Source: Liolophura sinensis
Taxonomy: Eukaryota; Mollusca; Polyplacophora; Chitonida; Chitonidae
Assembly: GCF_032854445.1 (NCBI RefSeq)
Contig: NC_088304.1
Span: 11,979,704 to 12,043,703 of the forward strand
Direction: 5' to 3'
DNA length: 64,000 nt
The position numbers were made by a program, and so were the translations under genes. Under the pieces are notes generated by a model. The model made no database searches. It was not told the origin of the DNA and worked only from the letters and a program-made list of their open reading frames with translations. Shown piece after piece: positions 27,401 through 36,864 of this stretch (the stretch's first letter is position 1; every line of letters begins with the position of its first letter).

Positions 27401-30400
27401 CCATGTCTTGTCAAGACATCAGTGTGTCAGGCAGTCCATCCTCAATCTCTGGGGCCATGTCTTGTCAAGACATCAGTCTGTCAGGCAGTCCATCCTCAGT
27501 CTCTGTGGCCATGTCTTGTCAAGACATCAGTCTGTCAGGCAGTCCATCCTCAATCTCTGTGGCCATGTCTTGTCAAGACATCAGTCTGTCAGGCAGTCCA
27601 TCCTCAATCTCTGTGGCTATGTCTTTTCAAGACATCAGTCTGTCAGTCAGCTCATCCTCAATCTCTGTAGCCATGTCTTGTCAAGACATCAGCCTGTGGT
27701 CATTTGCCTCCTTTTGGAAATATCAGTCTTTCAGTCCCTCACTCTCTGTGTCAAAACTTTTTTTGTGCCATTTTTCTGTCCCTAGCAGTGTTAAGACATC
27801 AGTCTATCTTTCTGTCACTCTTTGTGATTATTTGTCTCTTCGGCCAGCTGCCCTGTCTGTTTGTGAAGACAGAAGCCTGTCTCTTCATCTCCCTCTGTGA
27901 CTATTTGTCTGTCTTTTTGGCCATTTTGGCCTGATTAGTGAGACTCACAGTCTGTAGAAACCTGCTCATGCATGTTTGGTTGTGGCTTTAAGTCATGTTT
28001 TTTTTCAGGCGTCTGTTAAGGGGCTGTGTGGTTCGTATAGATTATGGAACCTTAAGTTTGACATCACTGGACACCATTGAAATTAATAAATTAATAAGTA
28101 CCAGGCCCCGGTATTACAAAGCGATCTTAGCCTCAAATGCATAAGTCACGATTATAATCATTAAATTTGGTATGTTCCTTTCTGTTGTTTTAGTTGAAAT
28201 TTGTTGTACAATACCTTAACCAGAATATACGTTTTCAAGCAATATTTTAACCTGGTTACATCAGAAATAACAGTTTCAAAGTCATATTAAATTTTGTTTT
28301 AAGTATATTTAAAGAGCGCTTCATGATCCATGGGATCCTGAACTGTAAATCAATTCACTCTCAGAAATCTGTTTGTTCGAGCGAAATAATTTTTTTTGTT
28401 TGCTCTGCAGGTAGTTAGTCGGGAAACACTGCTTCATTTGATTGAGTATCTATTGGTGAATTATGGGAAAAATGACACTGTCACTTCACTGCTGAACTCG
28501 ACTGTCATCCATATCATGCCCTCAATGAACCCAGACGGGTTTGAAGCATCGAGAATGGGAGATTGCGACGGACTTGTTGGACGGTGAGATCACTATGTTA
28601 ACTCACTCATACATTACCTGTCCCATTTCTTTTAAATTTTAGGGCAGATGTTAGTAGTGTTGAAAGCAAAGAATTACATTTCTCTCCCAGTTCACGTTTT
28701 TTGTGGGGGGAAGTAAAGATATGTGTTGTTTATTAGATGGATTAAATTCAAATATTGAACAACCAATGGAAAAAATCTGCGAAAGCAACTTTTACCGAAT
28801 TGGTTGTCACAGCTAAAAAACAGATACAAATGATGCCTGATATGATTCTTGTGGAAATATCTCAAGAAATCTATAATGTTCGGTTCGCTTTTACAACACT
28901 TTTTAAATCGCTAGTTTTGTAACTTTTCAAAGGTTTTGTTTCGTTGAGCAGTGGAAATGCACACGGTGTGGATTTGAACCGCAATTTCCCGGACCATTTC
29001 GAAAACAACAACTACCCGCCAAGACAACCAGAAACTTTGGCAGTCATGGAATGGCTGAAAAACCGTACCTTCGCTCTGTCGGCAGGTTTACATGGCGGGA
29101 TTGAGCTTGTGAACTACCCTCTGGACTATTATGTGGGAGGTGAGTGGAACATTATATGGCGGGATTGAGCTGGTGAACTATCCACTGGACTATTACGTGG
29201 GAGGTGAGTGGAACATTATATGGCGAGATTGAACTGGTGAACTGCCCCCTGGACTATTACGTGGGAAGTGAGTGGAACATTATATGGCGGGATTGAGCTG
29301 GTGAAGTGCTCGCTGGACTATTACGTGGGAGGTGAGTGGAACATTATATGGCGAGATTGAACTGGTGAACTGCCCGCTGGACTATTACATGGGAGGTGAG
29401 TGGAACATTATATGGTGAGATTGAGCTGGTGAAGTGCCTGCTGGACTATTACGTGGGAGGTGAGTGGAACATTATATGGCGGGATTGAGCTGGTGAAGTG
29501 CCCGCTGGACTATTACGTGGGAGGTGAGTGGAACATTATATGGTGGGATTGAGCTGGTGAACTGCCTACTGGACTATTACGTGGGAGGTGAGTGGAACAT
29601 TATATGGTGGTATTGAGCTGGTGAACTACCTGCTGGACTATTACGTGGGAGGTGAGTGGAACATTATATGGTGGGATTGAGCTGGTGAACTGCCTACTGG
29701 ACTATTACGTGGGAGGTGAGTGGAACATTATATGGTGGGATTGAGCTGGTGAAGTGCCCGCTGGACTATTATGTGGGAGGTGCTTGGAACATTATATGGT
29801 GAGATTGAGCTGGTGAAGTGCCTGCTGGACTATTACGTGGGAGGTGAGTGGAACATTATATGGAGAGATTGAGCTGGTGAAGTGCCTGATGAACTATTAC
29901 GTGGGAGGTGAGTGGAACATTATATGGTGGGATTGAGCTGGTGAAGTGCCCGCTGGACTATTACGTGGGAGGTGAGTGGAACATTATATGGTGAGATTGA
30001 GCTGGTGAAGTGCCTGCTGGACTATTACATGGGAGGTGAGTGGAACATTATATGGAGAGATTGAGCTGGTGAAGTGCCTGCTGGACTATTACGTGGGAGG
30101 TGAGCGGAACATTATATGGAGAGATTGAGCTGGTGAAGTGCCTGCTGGACTATTACGTGGGAGGTGAGTGGAGCATTATATGGCGGGATTGAACTGGTGA
30201 AGTGCCTGCTGGACAACTACGTGGGAGGTGAATGGAACATTCCACGGAATAAGTGTTCTCTTTGGCAAGCCACCAGCTCGCCACTAAAGATCACTATTAT
30301 GGTCTTTACTTTTCCCGTGTAATGAGGTGACATGAATTCAGAATTGCATGTATTTCAAGGTCACGGTACAGCTCTTTTTTTCTGGGGTGCAATGTGGGGC

Positions 30401-33400
30401 TTTGACGGCAGATCTGCCAACAGGACAGAATTCAAGGTTGGTGAATGTAACTATTCAGAGCAGTGAATGTGGAAGCTAAGCTGGGCGTAATGACTCAAGA
30501 GCCTCTTACCAATGTGATTGCTCTTGCTCTTTCTGACGTCCTCTCTGGCCCTACATGGGAAGATTTTTAAGTGGGTTTCACCTGGGCTCTGCCCGGTTTC
30601 TTCCCACCATAATGCTGACCGGTATCATGTACATGGAATATTGTTGAATTCAGCAGTCAAACGAATAAAAAACAACATTTATCTGATACAGCAAGAATTC
30701 ACGTAAATTTCATTCAAAGTTTCCTGTAAGTGATTTTATGATGTGATATAAATGTATGAAATGCATCCTGAAGTTATTTAAAGTGAAAGACAGCACCTAA
30801 CAAATGTTTATGTTGGCTGAAAATCTACCTGTCAAAGCATCTTAAACCGGCATTAAATATTTTTTTTAGATTTCATTCAACCCAGTAAAAGTTTAGTAAA
30901 AGTTCATTTTGACTCAGCCTTATCATCTCTCCATGATCGAGAGCAAGAGGGCGTCACGTTTACTCTAGCCCTCCAGCGTTGAAGGTACTTTCTGTATAAT
31001 AGAAAAAGTAGTAGCCTATGGCAGATGAAAGTTGTGGACCTCAGTGATGAAGGCCCAAGTGATAAATATAGTTTTTATGGAAATTGAACATACTGATAGA
31101 ATCTTTCTATCACTGCTTGAACTGTTGAAAAAGTAGACCTACTATATTATTTACAAGAAATTCCCGCGACACGGTATAAATAGCCAGCTGCAGATGCACG
31201 GCCGGGGTATTCTTGGTTCAAGTCGTAGCCTACAGGAGCGTTGTGCTGCCTGGTGATTTTGACTCTATTAAATGTTTACAAATTTACAACAGGATTGTCG
31301 TACAACTAGATTCATGTTCAATTCTGAAACAAATGGAAATAAATCTAAGCACCACTGAGACTGATCTAGGCATTTGATTTTATGCTTCAATTTTGTATCA
31401 GTGGCTTGTATTAAGATGAAACTAGTGCTGACCAAGGTATCATGGACATCAGAGAAAGCACTTCGTTTTGAACATGGTGTTTCAATAATTTTACTGTTTT
31501 TTATAAAAGAAAACAGAAAAAAAAAAAACTCTTGTATGCGGGAAAGGGGAAGTTGTAGTACATTCAGAGATTTAATATCATGAATGTTTTCATTTTAAGT
31601 GATAATTTTAAATTTTAAGTATTCTAGTGAGATGTCATCCTCTCGTTCCCACAAACCTTCGGCATCCCTAATGAATTTTGCACTGACTCTGATATTTGAT
31701 ATTGAAAAACTGCTGACTAAAAGCCAAAATGAACAACAAAAAATGTATTTGGGGAGATAATGCGGTTTGGGCTGTGACAGTATGCTATTGTCCGACATAA
31801 TTTGTGATACCGTCATTGAATATTACATGATTTGTAAATCATCTGATTTTGCATATGTGATGGTCCATAAATGACAGACCTATCCAACAATGCCTCTCAG
31901 CCAATGAGAGTCGTTAAAACTGCTGCCTTGTTCGTGTAAACTCGGAACCTACGTCCAACATTCCGTTTTCCGGATCGTCAAGTGGAAAATGAACTGGTAC
32001 TGTTCACTACCTTCTGGGAAGAAGAATTCTACCAGAAATGTAGGAACTGCATTTCGGTGGCCTCTGACAGCAATTCTCCTCCTAACACAGAATACTTCAG
32101 GACTAGTTCTCAGGCAAAATGGAGTTGCCCACAGCAGATTTTGGCACTAACTTTATTTATAATTTATCAACTTGAGGTACATATTAGAATTTTTTTATGA
32201 CATGCACCTGAGAGGAAATGCATACTCCTTTCAAAGGTATTTGATTGATATTTAAATTTTCTTCTCCTTTAAAATAATAAAGTATGATACTTTTTAGATA
32301 GCTTGAGTATTGTTCTTTCAATTTAAATATGTTTTAGCCAGGTACTGTCTTCTCCTTTGTACAATAAAAGACCGGTCATATTTAAAATTTTCTTTACAGC
32401 TGCCAGTGGGGAACCGAAGTATTCAAAATCGGCTGACGACGATGTTTTTCGATACATCTCATTGGTCTACTCCAGGACACATCCCAGAATGCACCTGGGT
32501 CAGCCGTGTGTGAACCAGGTGGAGAGATTTAAGGATGGGATAACAAATGGAGCCGCCTGGTATCCTATTGTTGGTACGGTGACTTGGCCATTTTTTTATA
32601 GGTCGTGAAATGTATCATACTTCATAACATGTACACAACTTATATAGTCTGCAAGTTCTCTTTGGTTCACTAGGAAGCAAATATCAGTTATAAAATAAAA
32701 CAGAATTGTTATACCTCCCAGTAAGTTTTTTTTATTCCACTGTAACTATTTGTTTATCATTGTACAGGATTTATTTATTTCATTGATGTTTTTTGCAATA
32801 CTCAAGAATATTTCACTTGTACAACAATAGCCAGCATTATGGCGGGAGGAAACCAATCAGAGCCCAGTGAAAACCCATGACCAGCTGCAAGGTTTGCTGC
32901 CAGACCTTTCAACATACGACAGGAGAGGAAGCCAGCATGAGCTGGACTTGAACTCACAGCGACTGCATTGGTAAGAGGTTTCGAAGTCATTGTGCTGACA
33001 CGCTAACAACTCAGCAACGGAAGCCCTCCATTTATTTAAAGGAGCACGCTATTACCTCGGCCGCTGAAGCCCTCCATTTACAGGAGGATGCTAACAACTT
33101 CGCAGTGGAAGCCGTTCATTTACAGGAGGGTGCTAACAACTCAGTTGGGGAAGCCCCCCATTTATAGTTGCCTTCAGTTTGTTTGTGTGAGTGTTCAAGC
33201 AGATATTATTACTTCGGAATGCGTTACTCTAGTTATGTGCTTATCTTTGTGCTGGATGAATTCATTACTCTAGTTATGTGCTTATCTTTGTGCACGAGGA
33301 ATGTGTTACTCTAGTTATGTGTTTATCTTTGTGCTGGATGAATTCATTACTCTAGTTATGTGCTTATCTTTGTGCACGAGGAATGCGTTACTCTAGTTAT

Positions 33401-36356
33401 GTGCTTATCTTTGTGCACGAGGAATTCATTACTCTAGTTATGTGCTTATCTTTGTGCACGAGGAATGTGTTACTCTAGTTATGTGTTTATCTTTGTGCAG
33501 GAGGAATGCAGGACTACAACTATTTGTTTGAGGGCTGCATGGAAGTACTTGTGGAGATGAGTTGTTGTAAATTTCCATACGAGCAAGAACTGAAGAGACT
33601 CTGGGATGAGCACCGAGCACCACTGTTGGCATATCTACAACAGATCAATCTCCTAGGTGAGAATTCCAAACTGGGTGGGGTGTTATGTCTGGTGTCTTAG
33701 GTATGATACATGTACTCAGTGGCAGCAGCACCTGGGCAGCATGTACTGACCGTGCAAGAAGACAGCAGTTTCTGTCTACAAACCTATTGACTCCCTGTTG
33801 TCATATGACACAACATCTGAAAAAACCTGTCACAGGAGTGTTTTTGTACTTGTGTATATACATGTGTGTGTAGTTTGCTTGTGTGATGATGAGTTAATCA
33901 ATTACTGTGATTGAATTGACCACTGAGTTATTCAATTACTGTGATTGTTTTGACCACTGAGTTAATCAATTACTGTGATTGTTTTGACCACTGAGTTAAT
34001 CAATTACTGTGATTGAATTGACCAATGAGTTAGTCAATTACTGTGATTGAATTGACCAATGAGTTAGTCAATTACTGTGATTGTTTTGACCACTGAGTTA
34101 ATCAATTACTGTGATTGAATTGACCAATGAGTTAATCAATTACTGTGATTGTTTTGACCACTGAGTTAATCAATTACTGTGATTGTTTTGACCAATGAGT
34201 TAATCAATTACTGTGATTGTTTTGACAACTGAGTTAATCAATTACTGTGATTGTTTTGGCCAATGAGTTAATCAATTAATGTGATTGTCTTAACCATTGA
34301 GTTAATCAATGACTGTGATTGTCTTGACCGATGAGTTAATCAATTATTATGGTTGATTTGACACAGTTTATTGTATGCATAATTTAAGTTTATGATTTGG
34401 GCTTAATACACGATAGTTTTTGGCCAGGTGTACGTGGTGTGATCAGAAGACCAGGTGGTCAGCCAGTGGGCGGAGCTTCCTTGTCTATCGTCGGCCGGGA
34501 CGTCAAGTTCAGAACATCCAGCCAGGGAGAGTACTGGAGACTCCTTCTGCCTGGACAGTACAGCTTAAAGGTAAACTGTTGATGATTTTTTCAGTTTTAT
34601 TTTATTGATTTATTTATTTGATTAGTGTTGTATGCTGTACTAAAGAATATTTCACTTATACGACGGGGACCAGCATTATGGTGGGAGGAAACCGGACAGA
34701 GGCCAGGGTAAATGCATGACCATCTGCAGGCTGCTGGCAGACCTTCCCACATATGCGCATGGAAATAAGCCAGCATGAGAGAGATTTGAACAAACAGCAG
34801 CTGCTTTGCAAAGAGGCTCCTGGGTCATTGTGGCCCAGTTGCTAATAACTTTGTGACTTGAAGATTCACTGGTATACACGTAACCAGTTGCATTGTTATT
34901 TTGCATACGTGAGCTCTGAAGACCCAACGCAACAGTCGAGTTGGGTCTTTAGCTCTCTGGTATGCAAAGCTTTACAGTTTCTTTGCCTTCAAAGCTGTAT
35001 TGTGCCTGAAATGCACTTCCACTTGACCAGTAATGTCTGAATTCTAATTTCAGCACATCCTGGTTCTGCTGAAGCTTAAGTCAGGAAGTTTCTCACATAC
35101 TAAATGAGGTGCTGTGCCACTTCCCAGTTTCTGATAGGTTTCCTCCACCCTAAAAACAACCACGCATTTATGCATGTAAGTGAAAGTATGGTTGATGACA
35201 CCTAAAGTCCCAGTGGAATTATTCGATTAGGATTAGCATTCACATGCTGGAAATTGTTGTGCTGACTTGTGCAATTCATGAAATACATGTAGTTGATCGG
35301 ATGCTTTTAGGTGGAGCTTGTTCTTTTCCTGTTTATATCATCAGATTTAAAGAGTCGATCGATGAAATAATTCTTATGCTGTGAACATGGCTTGCACAAT
35401 ACTTGAACAAAAATTCAAACCCCTGCATTTTTCCTCTGTAAAGATGTCTGAAATTTGTCACCAATTTTATGTTCCCTATAAAGCATGATTTTTTTTTATC
35501 ACAAGTAAGAAAATTAGTTGAAGAAATTATTTCAATATCTGTTATTACACATAGATATCTTCTGTGTGTGATATGGTGAGCTTTGTGCCAACTTTATTAA
35601 GTTTTAATAAATTATAGTTAGAAAAGGTGATAGCACATTATAGTACATGTACTTTTAATGCTATCTGTTATCTTCTACTTTTAATGTTATTTGTTATCTT
35701 CTACTTTTAATGTTATTTGTTATCTTCTGTTATGTGAGCTCTGTGCCAGCTAACTTTAGAAAATTATGGTGAGAAAATGTAATAACAAATTATAGTACTT
35801 TTAAGGCTATCTGTTGTGTGCTACTTTTTAGGCTATCTGTTGTCTTCTACTTGTAATGTTATCTGTTGTCTTCTACTTGTAATGTTATCTGTTGTCTTCT
35901 ACTTTTAATGTTATGTTATCTTCTGCTCTGCCAGATTTATTAAACTTAAGAAAATTATACTTAGAAAATATGATAATAAAGTATAGAACTTTTAATGCTA
36001 TCTGTTATCTTCTACTTTTTATTATGTTATTTTCTGCTCTGAATTAAACATTAGTAAATTATGTTTAGATAATAATAATAAAATACACTTTTAATGATGC
36101 GTGTTATCTTCTGCTTTTGATGTCATCTGTTATCTTCTGCTCTGCAAGCTATGCGGCAACTTCATTAAACATTAATAGATTATAGTTAGAAAATATGATG
36201 AAAATTATGCTACTTTCAGTGTTATTTTGACCTTTGTAGGTGACAGCAGCAGGGTTTGAATCCGTCACAAAACAGTTCACTGTGAACAACAACACCGTCA
36301 CCCGGTTTGATATAACATTGGAGACAGTGAAATCCTTGTCTGATGCCCCCCTGCTG
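15305..36356 (+). CDS. CPD: Carboxypeptidase D-like protein, two catalytic domains (whole gene span, 15 coding exons)
   Basis: Metallocarboxypeptidase of family M14B, which removes C-terminal Arg/Lys from peptides in the secretory pathway. Joined exons give 784 residues. Residues 1 to about 25 are a signal peptide. Catalytic domain 1 (about 27-318) has HGNE at 92-95 (zinc His92, Glu95), NRNFPD at 162-167, third zinc His199, Tyr265 and catalytic Glu287. A transthyretin-like domain spans about 320-400. Domain 2 (about 405-696) has His464, Glu467, Asn534/Arg535, His572, Tyr642 and Glu664, followed by a second transthyretin-like domain (698-784). Both active sites look intact. Intron phases are 1,0,2,1,1,1,0 in both halves, the signature of a module duplication. 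Vertebrate CPD has three catalytic domains, the third inactive; no third one is visible here. The last exon and any transmembrane tail are uncertain. Family call is firm; CPD rather than another two-domain M14B member is inference. Confidence 0.92.
15731..15972 (+). mobile_element. SINE family A, near full length, CPD intron 1
   Basis: Starts with the tRNA-like head (tccatggctgaggtggttag) and ends in (AAAT)n; the B box is degraded. Confidence 0.88.
16330..16427 (+). CDS. CPD: CPD exon 2: zinc-binding HGNE of domain 1
   Basis: Residues 63-95. Starts G-R-D-L-W-V after tttcag and ends NMHGNE before gtgagt. It contains two of the three zinc ligands. Confidence 0.93.
16615..16990 (-). mobile_element. 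SINE family B-related copy, CPD intron 2
   Basis: gttgtacttaactatttttc and agtcatatgacgagga, then accagacatgacacccca. Confidence 0.7.
17144..17316 (+). CDS. CPD: CPD exon 3: domain 1
   Basis: Residues 96-152 plus two bases. Contains [14 protein letters not shown] and the family motif PSLNPDGFE, then C..KQGR across the junction. Confidence 0.93.
17317..18271. other. CPD intron 3
   Basis: About 0.95 kb of AT-rich sequence. I see no repeat, SINE or exon. Confidence 0.6.
18272..18456 (+). CDS. CPD: CPD exon 4: substrate-binding NRNFPD and third zinc His of domain 1
   Basis: Residues 153-214. [13 protein letters not shown] carries Asn162/Arg163, and LHGG carries zinc His199. The aspartate usual in GVDLNRN is replaced by Asn (GENLNRN); domain 2 keeps the Asp. 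Confidence 0.93.
18529..18622 (+). mobile_element. SINE family A, 3' fragment, CPD intron 4
   Basis: gtataagtgaaatattcttg plus (AAAT)n. Confidence 0.8.
19040..19290 (+). mobile_element. SINE family A, long copy, CPD intron 4
   Basis: Head remnant gctgtgagttcagttaatgc through caccaatcaaataaatgaat. Confidence 0.85.
19509..19670 (+). CDS. CPD: CPD exon 5: domain 1
   Basis: Residues 215-268. Contains [14 protein letters not shown] and ITNGAAWYP, whose Tyr265 is the expected Tyr248-type active-site residue. Flanked by tttcag and gttagc. Confidence 0.93.
19983..20135 (+). CDS. CPD: CPD exon 6: catalytic Glu of domain 1
   Basis: Residues 269-319. GGLQDYSY is followed by [14 protein letters not shown], with catalytic Glu287. 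Donor ttgg|gtaag. Confidence 0.93.
20208..20405 (-). mobile_element. SINE, family C-like, CPD intron 6
   Basis: Family A-like tail (tttatttgattgttgtttaa) joined to a different body (ggcctttggcaagttactga) shared with the 40605 and 55425 copies. Confidence 0.65.
20520..20665 (+). CDS. CPD: CPD exon 7: transthyretin-like domain 1
   Basis: Residues 320-368. [14 protein letters not shown] and [17 protein letters not shown] match the beta-sandwich domain that follows each M14B catalytic domain. The last coding bases and donor (CTACAG|GTAAGT) are the founder-like unit of a large downstream minisatellite. Confidence 0.92.
20640..21560 (+). repeat. Exon 7-donor minisatellite, part 1 (176-base higher-order repeat)
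   Basis: Begins inside CPD exon 7: ttacctggtcactataaac plus tacaggtaagttctg recurs in units of about 35 bases. Five units form a higher-order repeat: the block aacaacagacaagg starts at 20843, 21019, 21195 and 21371, an exact 176-base spacing. Many units keep the exon end and a GT donor. Confidence 0.93.
21561..23260. repeat. 1.7-kb insertion rich in GTACCTGAGGTAC-type palindromes
   Basis: Separates the two halves of the exon 7-donor minisatellite. It contains repeated near-palindromes (gtacctgaggtac, gcacctcaggtac, gaggtgtac) and no donor units. Probably a transposed or decayed DNA element. No coding capacity seen. Confidence 0.6.
23261..24960 (+). repeat. Exon 7-donor minisatellite, part 2 (34-base unit)
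   Basis: About 43 units of 34 bases, consensus ggtcagtacaatctacag plus gtgagttctgttacct, degenerate after 24720. Most units contain CAGGTGAGT, a near-perfect 5' splice site, and retain the TACCTGGTCA of exon 7. Confidence 0.93.
25043..25290 (+). mobile_element. SINE family A, full length, abutting CPD exon 8
   Basis: Head gagcctccatggcttgttta, B box gagttcaagtcc and (AAAT)n tail, ending about 15 bases before the exon 8 splice junction. Confidence 0.9.
25306..25504 (+). CDS. CPD: CPD exon 8: end of transthyretin domain 1, start of catalytic domain 2
   Basis: Residues 369-434. ISADGYRNS.. finishes the first transthyretin-like domain, and [13 protein letters not shown] begins catalytic domain 2. 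The acceptor lies only about 15 bases after the tail of a SINE. Confidence 0.9.
25608..26290. repeat. Inverted pair of the unnamed interspersed repeat, CPD intron 8
   Basis: Forward copy at 25608-25720 (aaaggtgttttgaggtatgt ... tttattttggctctaaa); reverse-orientation copy at about 26155-26290 (tagaggtaaataaatgtgat ... ctaaatcacctttctg). Together they look like a MITE-like palindromic element. Confidence 0.5.
25920..26005 (+). mobile_element. SINE family A, decayed fragment
   Basis: gatggttgtgggtttaccct and caccataatggtggc. Confidence 0.5.
26629..26780 (+). mobile_element. SINE family A, body and tail, CPD intron 8
   Basis: gtgaaggtctgtcagcaacc to acaccaatcaaataaataaa. Confidence 0.88.
27017..27114 (+). 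CDS. CPD: CPD exon 9: zinc-binding HGNE of domain 2
   Basis: Residues 435-467. Counterpart of exon 2 with the same length (98 bases) and phases. Ends NIHGNE with His464 and Glu467. Confidence 0.93.
27350..27705. repeat. 54-base minisatellite in CPD intron 9
   Basis: Units with tcaagacatcagtctgtcag and gcagtccatcctcaatctct. The period is divisible by three, which keeps all three forward frames open and produces false ORFs of up to 188 codons. No splice junction in the unit. Confidence 0.92.
28411..28583 (+). CDS. CPD: CPD exon 10: domain 2
   Basis: Residues 468-524. Counterpart of exon 3, of identical length (173 bases). Contains [19 protein letters not shown]. Confidence 0.93.
28952..29139 (+). 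CDS. CPD: CPD exon 11: NRNFPD and third zinc His of domain 2
   Basis: Residues 525-587. [10 protein letters not shown] (Asn534/Arg535), LHGG (His572), ending LDYYVG before gtgagt. The last 60 or so bases of the exon and its donor are repeated about 18 times downstream with a 64-base period. Confidence 0.93.
29078..30236 (+). repeat. Exon 11-donor minisatellite (64-base unit, ~18 copies)
   Basis: Each unit holds ctggactattacgtgggag plus gtgagtggaacattatatgg. The first copy is the real end of CPD exon 11 with its donor at 29139/29140. Later copies keep the donor almost unchanged (spacing 64, e.g. 29141 and 29205). Confidence 0.95.
30468..30672 (+). mobile_element. SINE family A, diverged, CPD intron 11
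   Basis: gcgtaatgactcaagagcct, then cggtttcttcccaccataat. Confidence 0.78.
30680..32399. other. CPD intron 11, repeat-free part
   Basis: AT-rich sequence after the SINE. No recognised exon or repeat. A 72-codon open frame at 31982-32200 has no known motif. Confidence 0.55.
32400..32573 (+). CDS. CPD: CPD exon 12: domain 2
   Basis: Residues 588-645. Counterpart of exon 5: [14 protein letters not shown], then ITNGAAWYP with Tyr642. Confidence 0.92.
32767..33025 (-). mobile_element. SINE family A, full length, CPD intron 12
   Basis: Reversed copy with head catgagctggacttgaactc ...gctaacaactcagc. Its terminal sequence seeds the repeat at 33005-33175. Confidence 0.87.
33005..33175. repeat. ~50-base tandem repeat derived from a SINE end
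   Basis: Three copies of gctaacaact...ggaagccctccatttata. The unit comes from the tRNA-like end of the SINE at 32767-33025. Confidence 0.75.
33218..33512 (+). repeat. Exon 13-acceptor minisatellite (41-base unit, 7 copies)
   Basis: Unit ttactctagttatgtgctta plus tctttgtgcacgaggaatg.. ends at the real junction ctttgtgcag|gaggaatgc (33500/33501). Upstream copies have gcac or gctg where the true copy has gcag. Confidence 0.92.
33501..33656 (+). CDS. CPD: CPD exon 13: catalytic Glu of domain 2
   Basis: Residues 646-697. GGMQDYNY is followed by [14 protein letters not shown], with catalytic Glu664. Its acceptor and first bases (TTTGTGCAG|GAGGAATGC) are the last unit of a 41-base tandem array in the preceding intron. 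Confidence 0.92.
33885..34345. repeat. 34-base minisatellite in CPD intron 13
   Basis: About 13 copies of ttgaccactgagttaatcaa plus ttactgtgattgtt. No splice junction in the unit. Confidence 0.92.
34428..34570 (+). CDS. CPD: CPD exon 14: transthyretin-like domain 2
   Basis: Residues 698-745. [17 protein letters not shown] and [17 protein letters not shown] parallel exon 7. Donor aaag|gtaaac. Confidence 0.92.
34598..34855 (-). mobile_element. SINE family A, long copy, CPD intron 14
   Basis: tttatttatttgattagtgt through aagccagcatgagagag. Confidence 0.85.
35630..36165. repeat. ~25-base minisatellite nested in a longer repeat, CPD intron 14
   Basis: Copies of cttttaatg.tatctgttat with cttcta, interleaved with an aaattatagttagaaaa block that recurs about every 140-170 bases. 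Confidence 0.8.
36240..36356 (+). CDS. CPD: CPD exon 15: end of transthyretin domain 2 (last recognised exon)
   Basis: Residues 746-784. [15 protein letters not shown].. parallels the start of exon 8. The exon ends at a possible donor ctg|gtaaca (36356). If that site is not used, the frame runs 21 more codons, mostly hydrophobic, to a TAG at 36420-36422. Which end is real cannot be decided from the sequence. Confidence 0.78.
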
Positions 36357-36864
36357 GTAACAAGCGATATCTTACATGTCTTGGTGATGATGGTAGACTT
36401 GTGTGTAGTATTTCTGATTTAGTGCTGTCGGTGTGTGTGAAAAAGTAGGAGGAATTGTGTCAGAAATTTTTTACATGCTGGCATGTACATGTGTGTGAGG
36501 GAATATTTTCTGTTGTCATGATACTGCACTTGTGCCTTGGTACATATTTACCCAGTGACAGGTAAATGAAGAGGCCACCTAAATATTGTATGCTTCATCT
36601 TAAAGGCCATTTGGTCCAAATTCTAAATGTTTTTTACAATTTTTTTTTTTTTAAATTTTATTTTTGGAGTCTATAAAATGTACTGTAAATAAAAAGTGGT
36701 TCTGCGGTGGTCATTTTGCACAATATTTTCAGCGATGTCACTAACTGTTTTTGACCACTAAACATGCGTCGATTTCTAAATTCCTACGTTCAACCCTAAA
36801 TGACCATAAATGACCATGACTAAGTTGGCCATTTTTCCTGATTCTGAGAGCTCTGTTGATTTTA

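Noticed and set aside
27334-27900. 188-codon open frame and overlapping frames of 124 and 147 codons
   Set aside because: Translation of the 54-base minisatellite. The period is divisible by three, so all frames stay open; no start context, domain or splice support.
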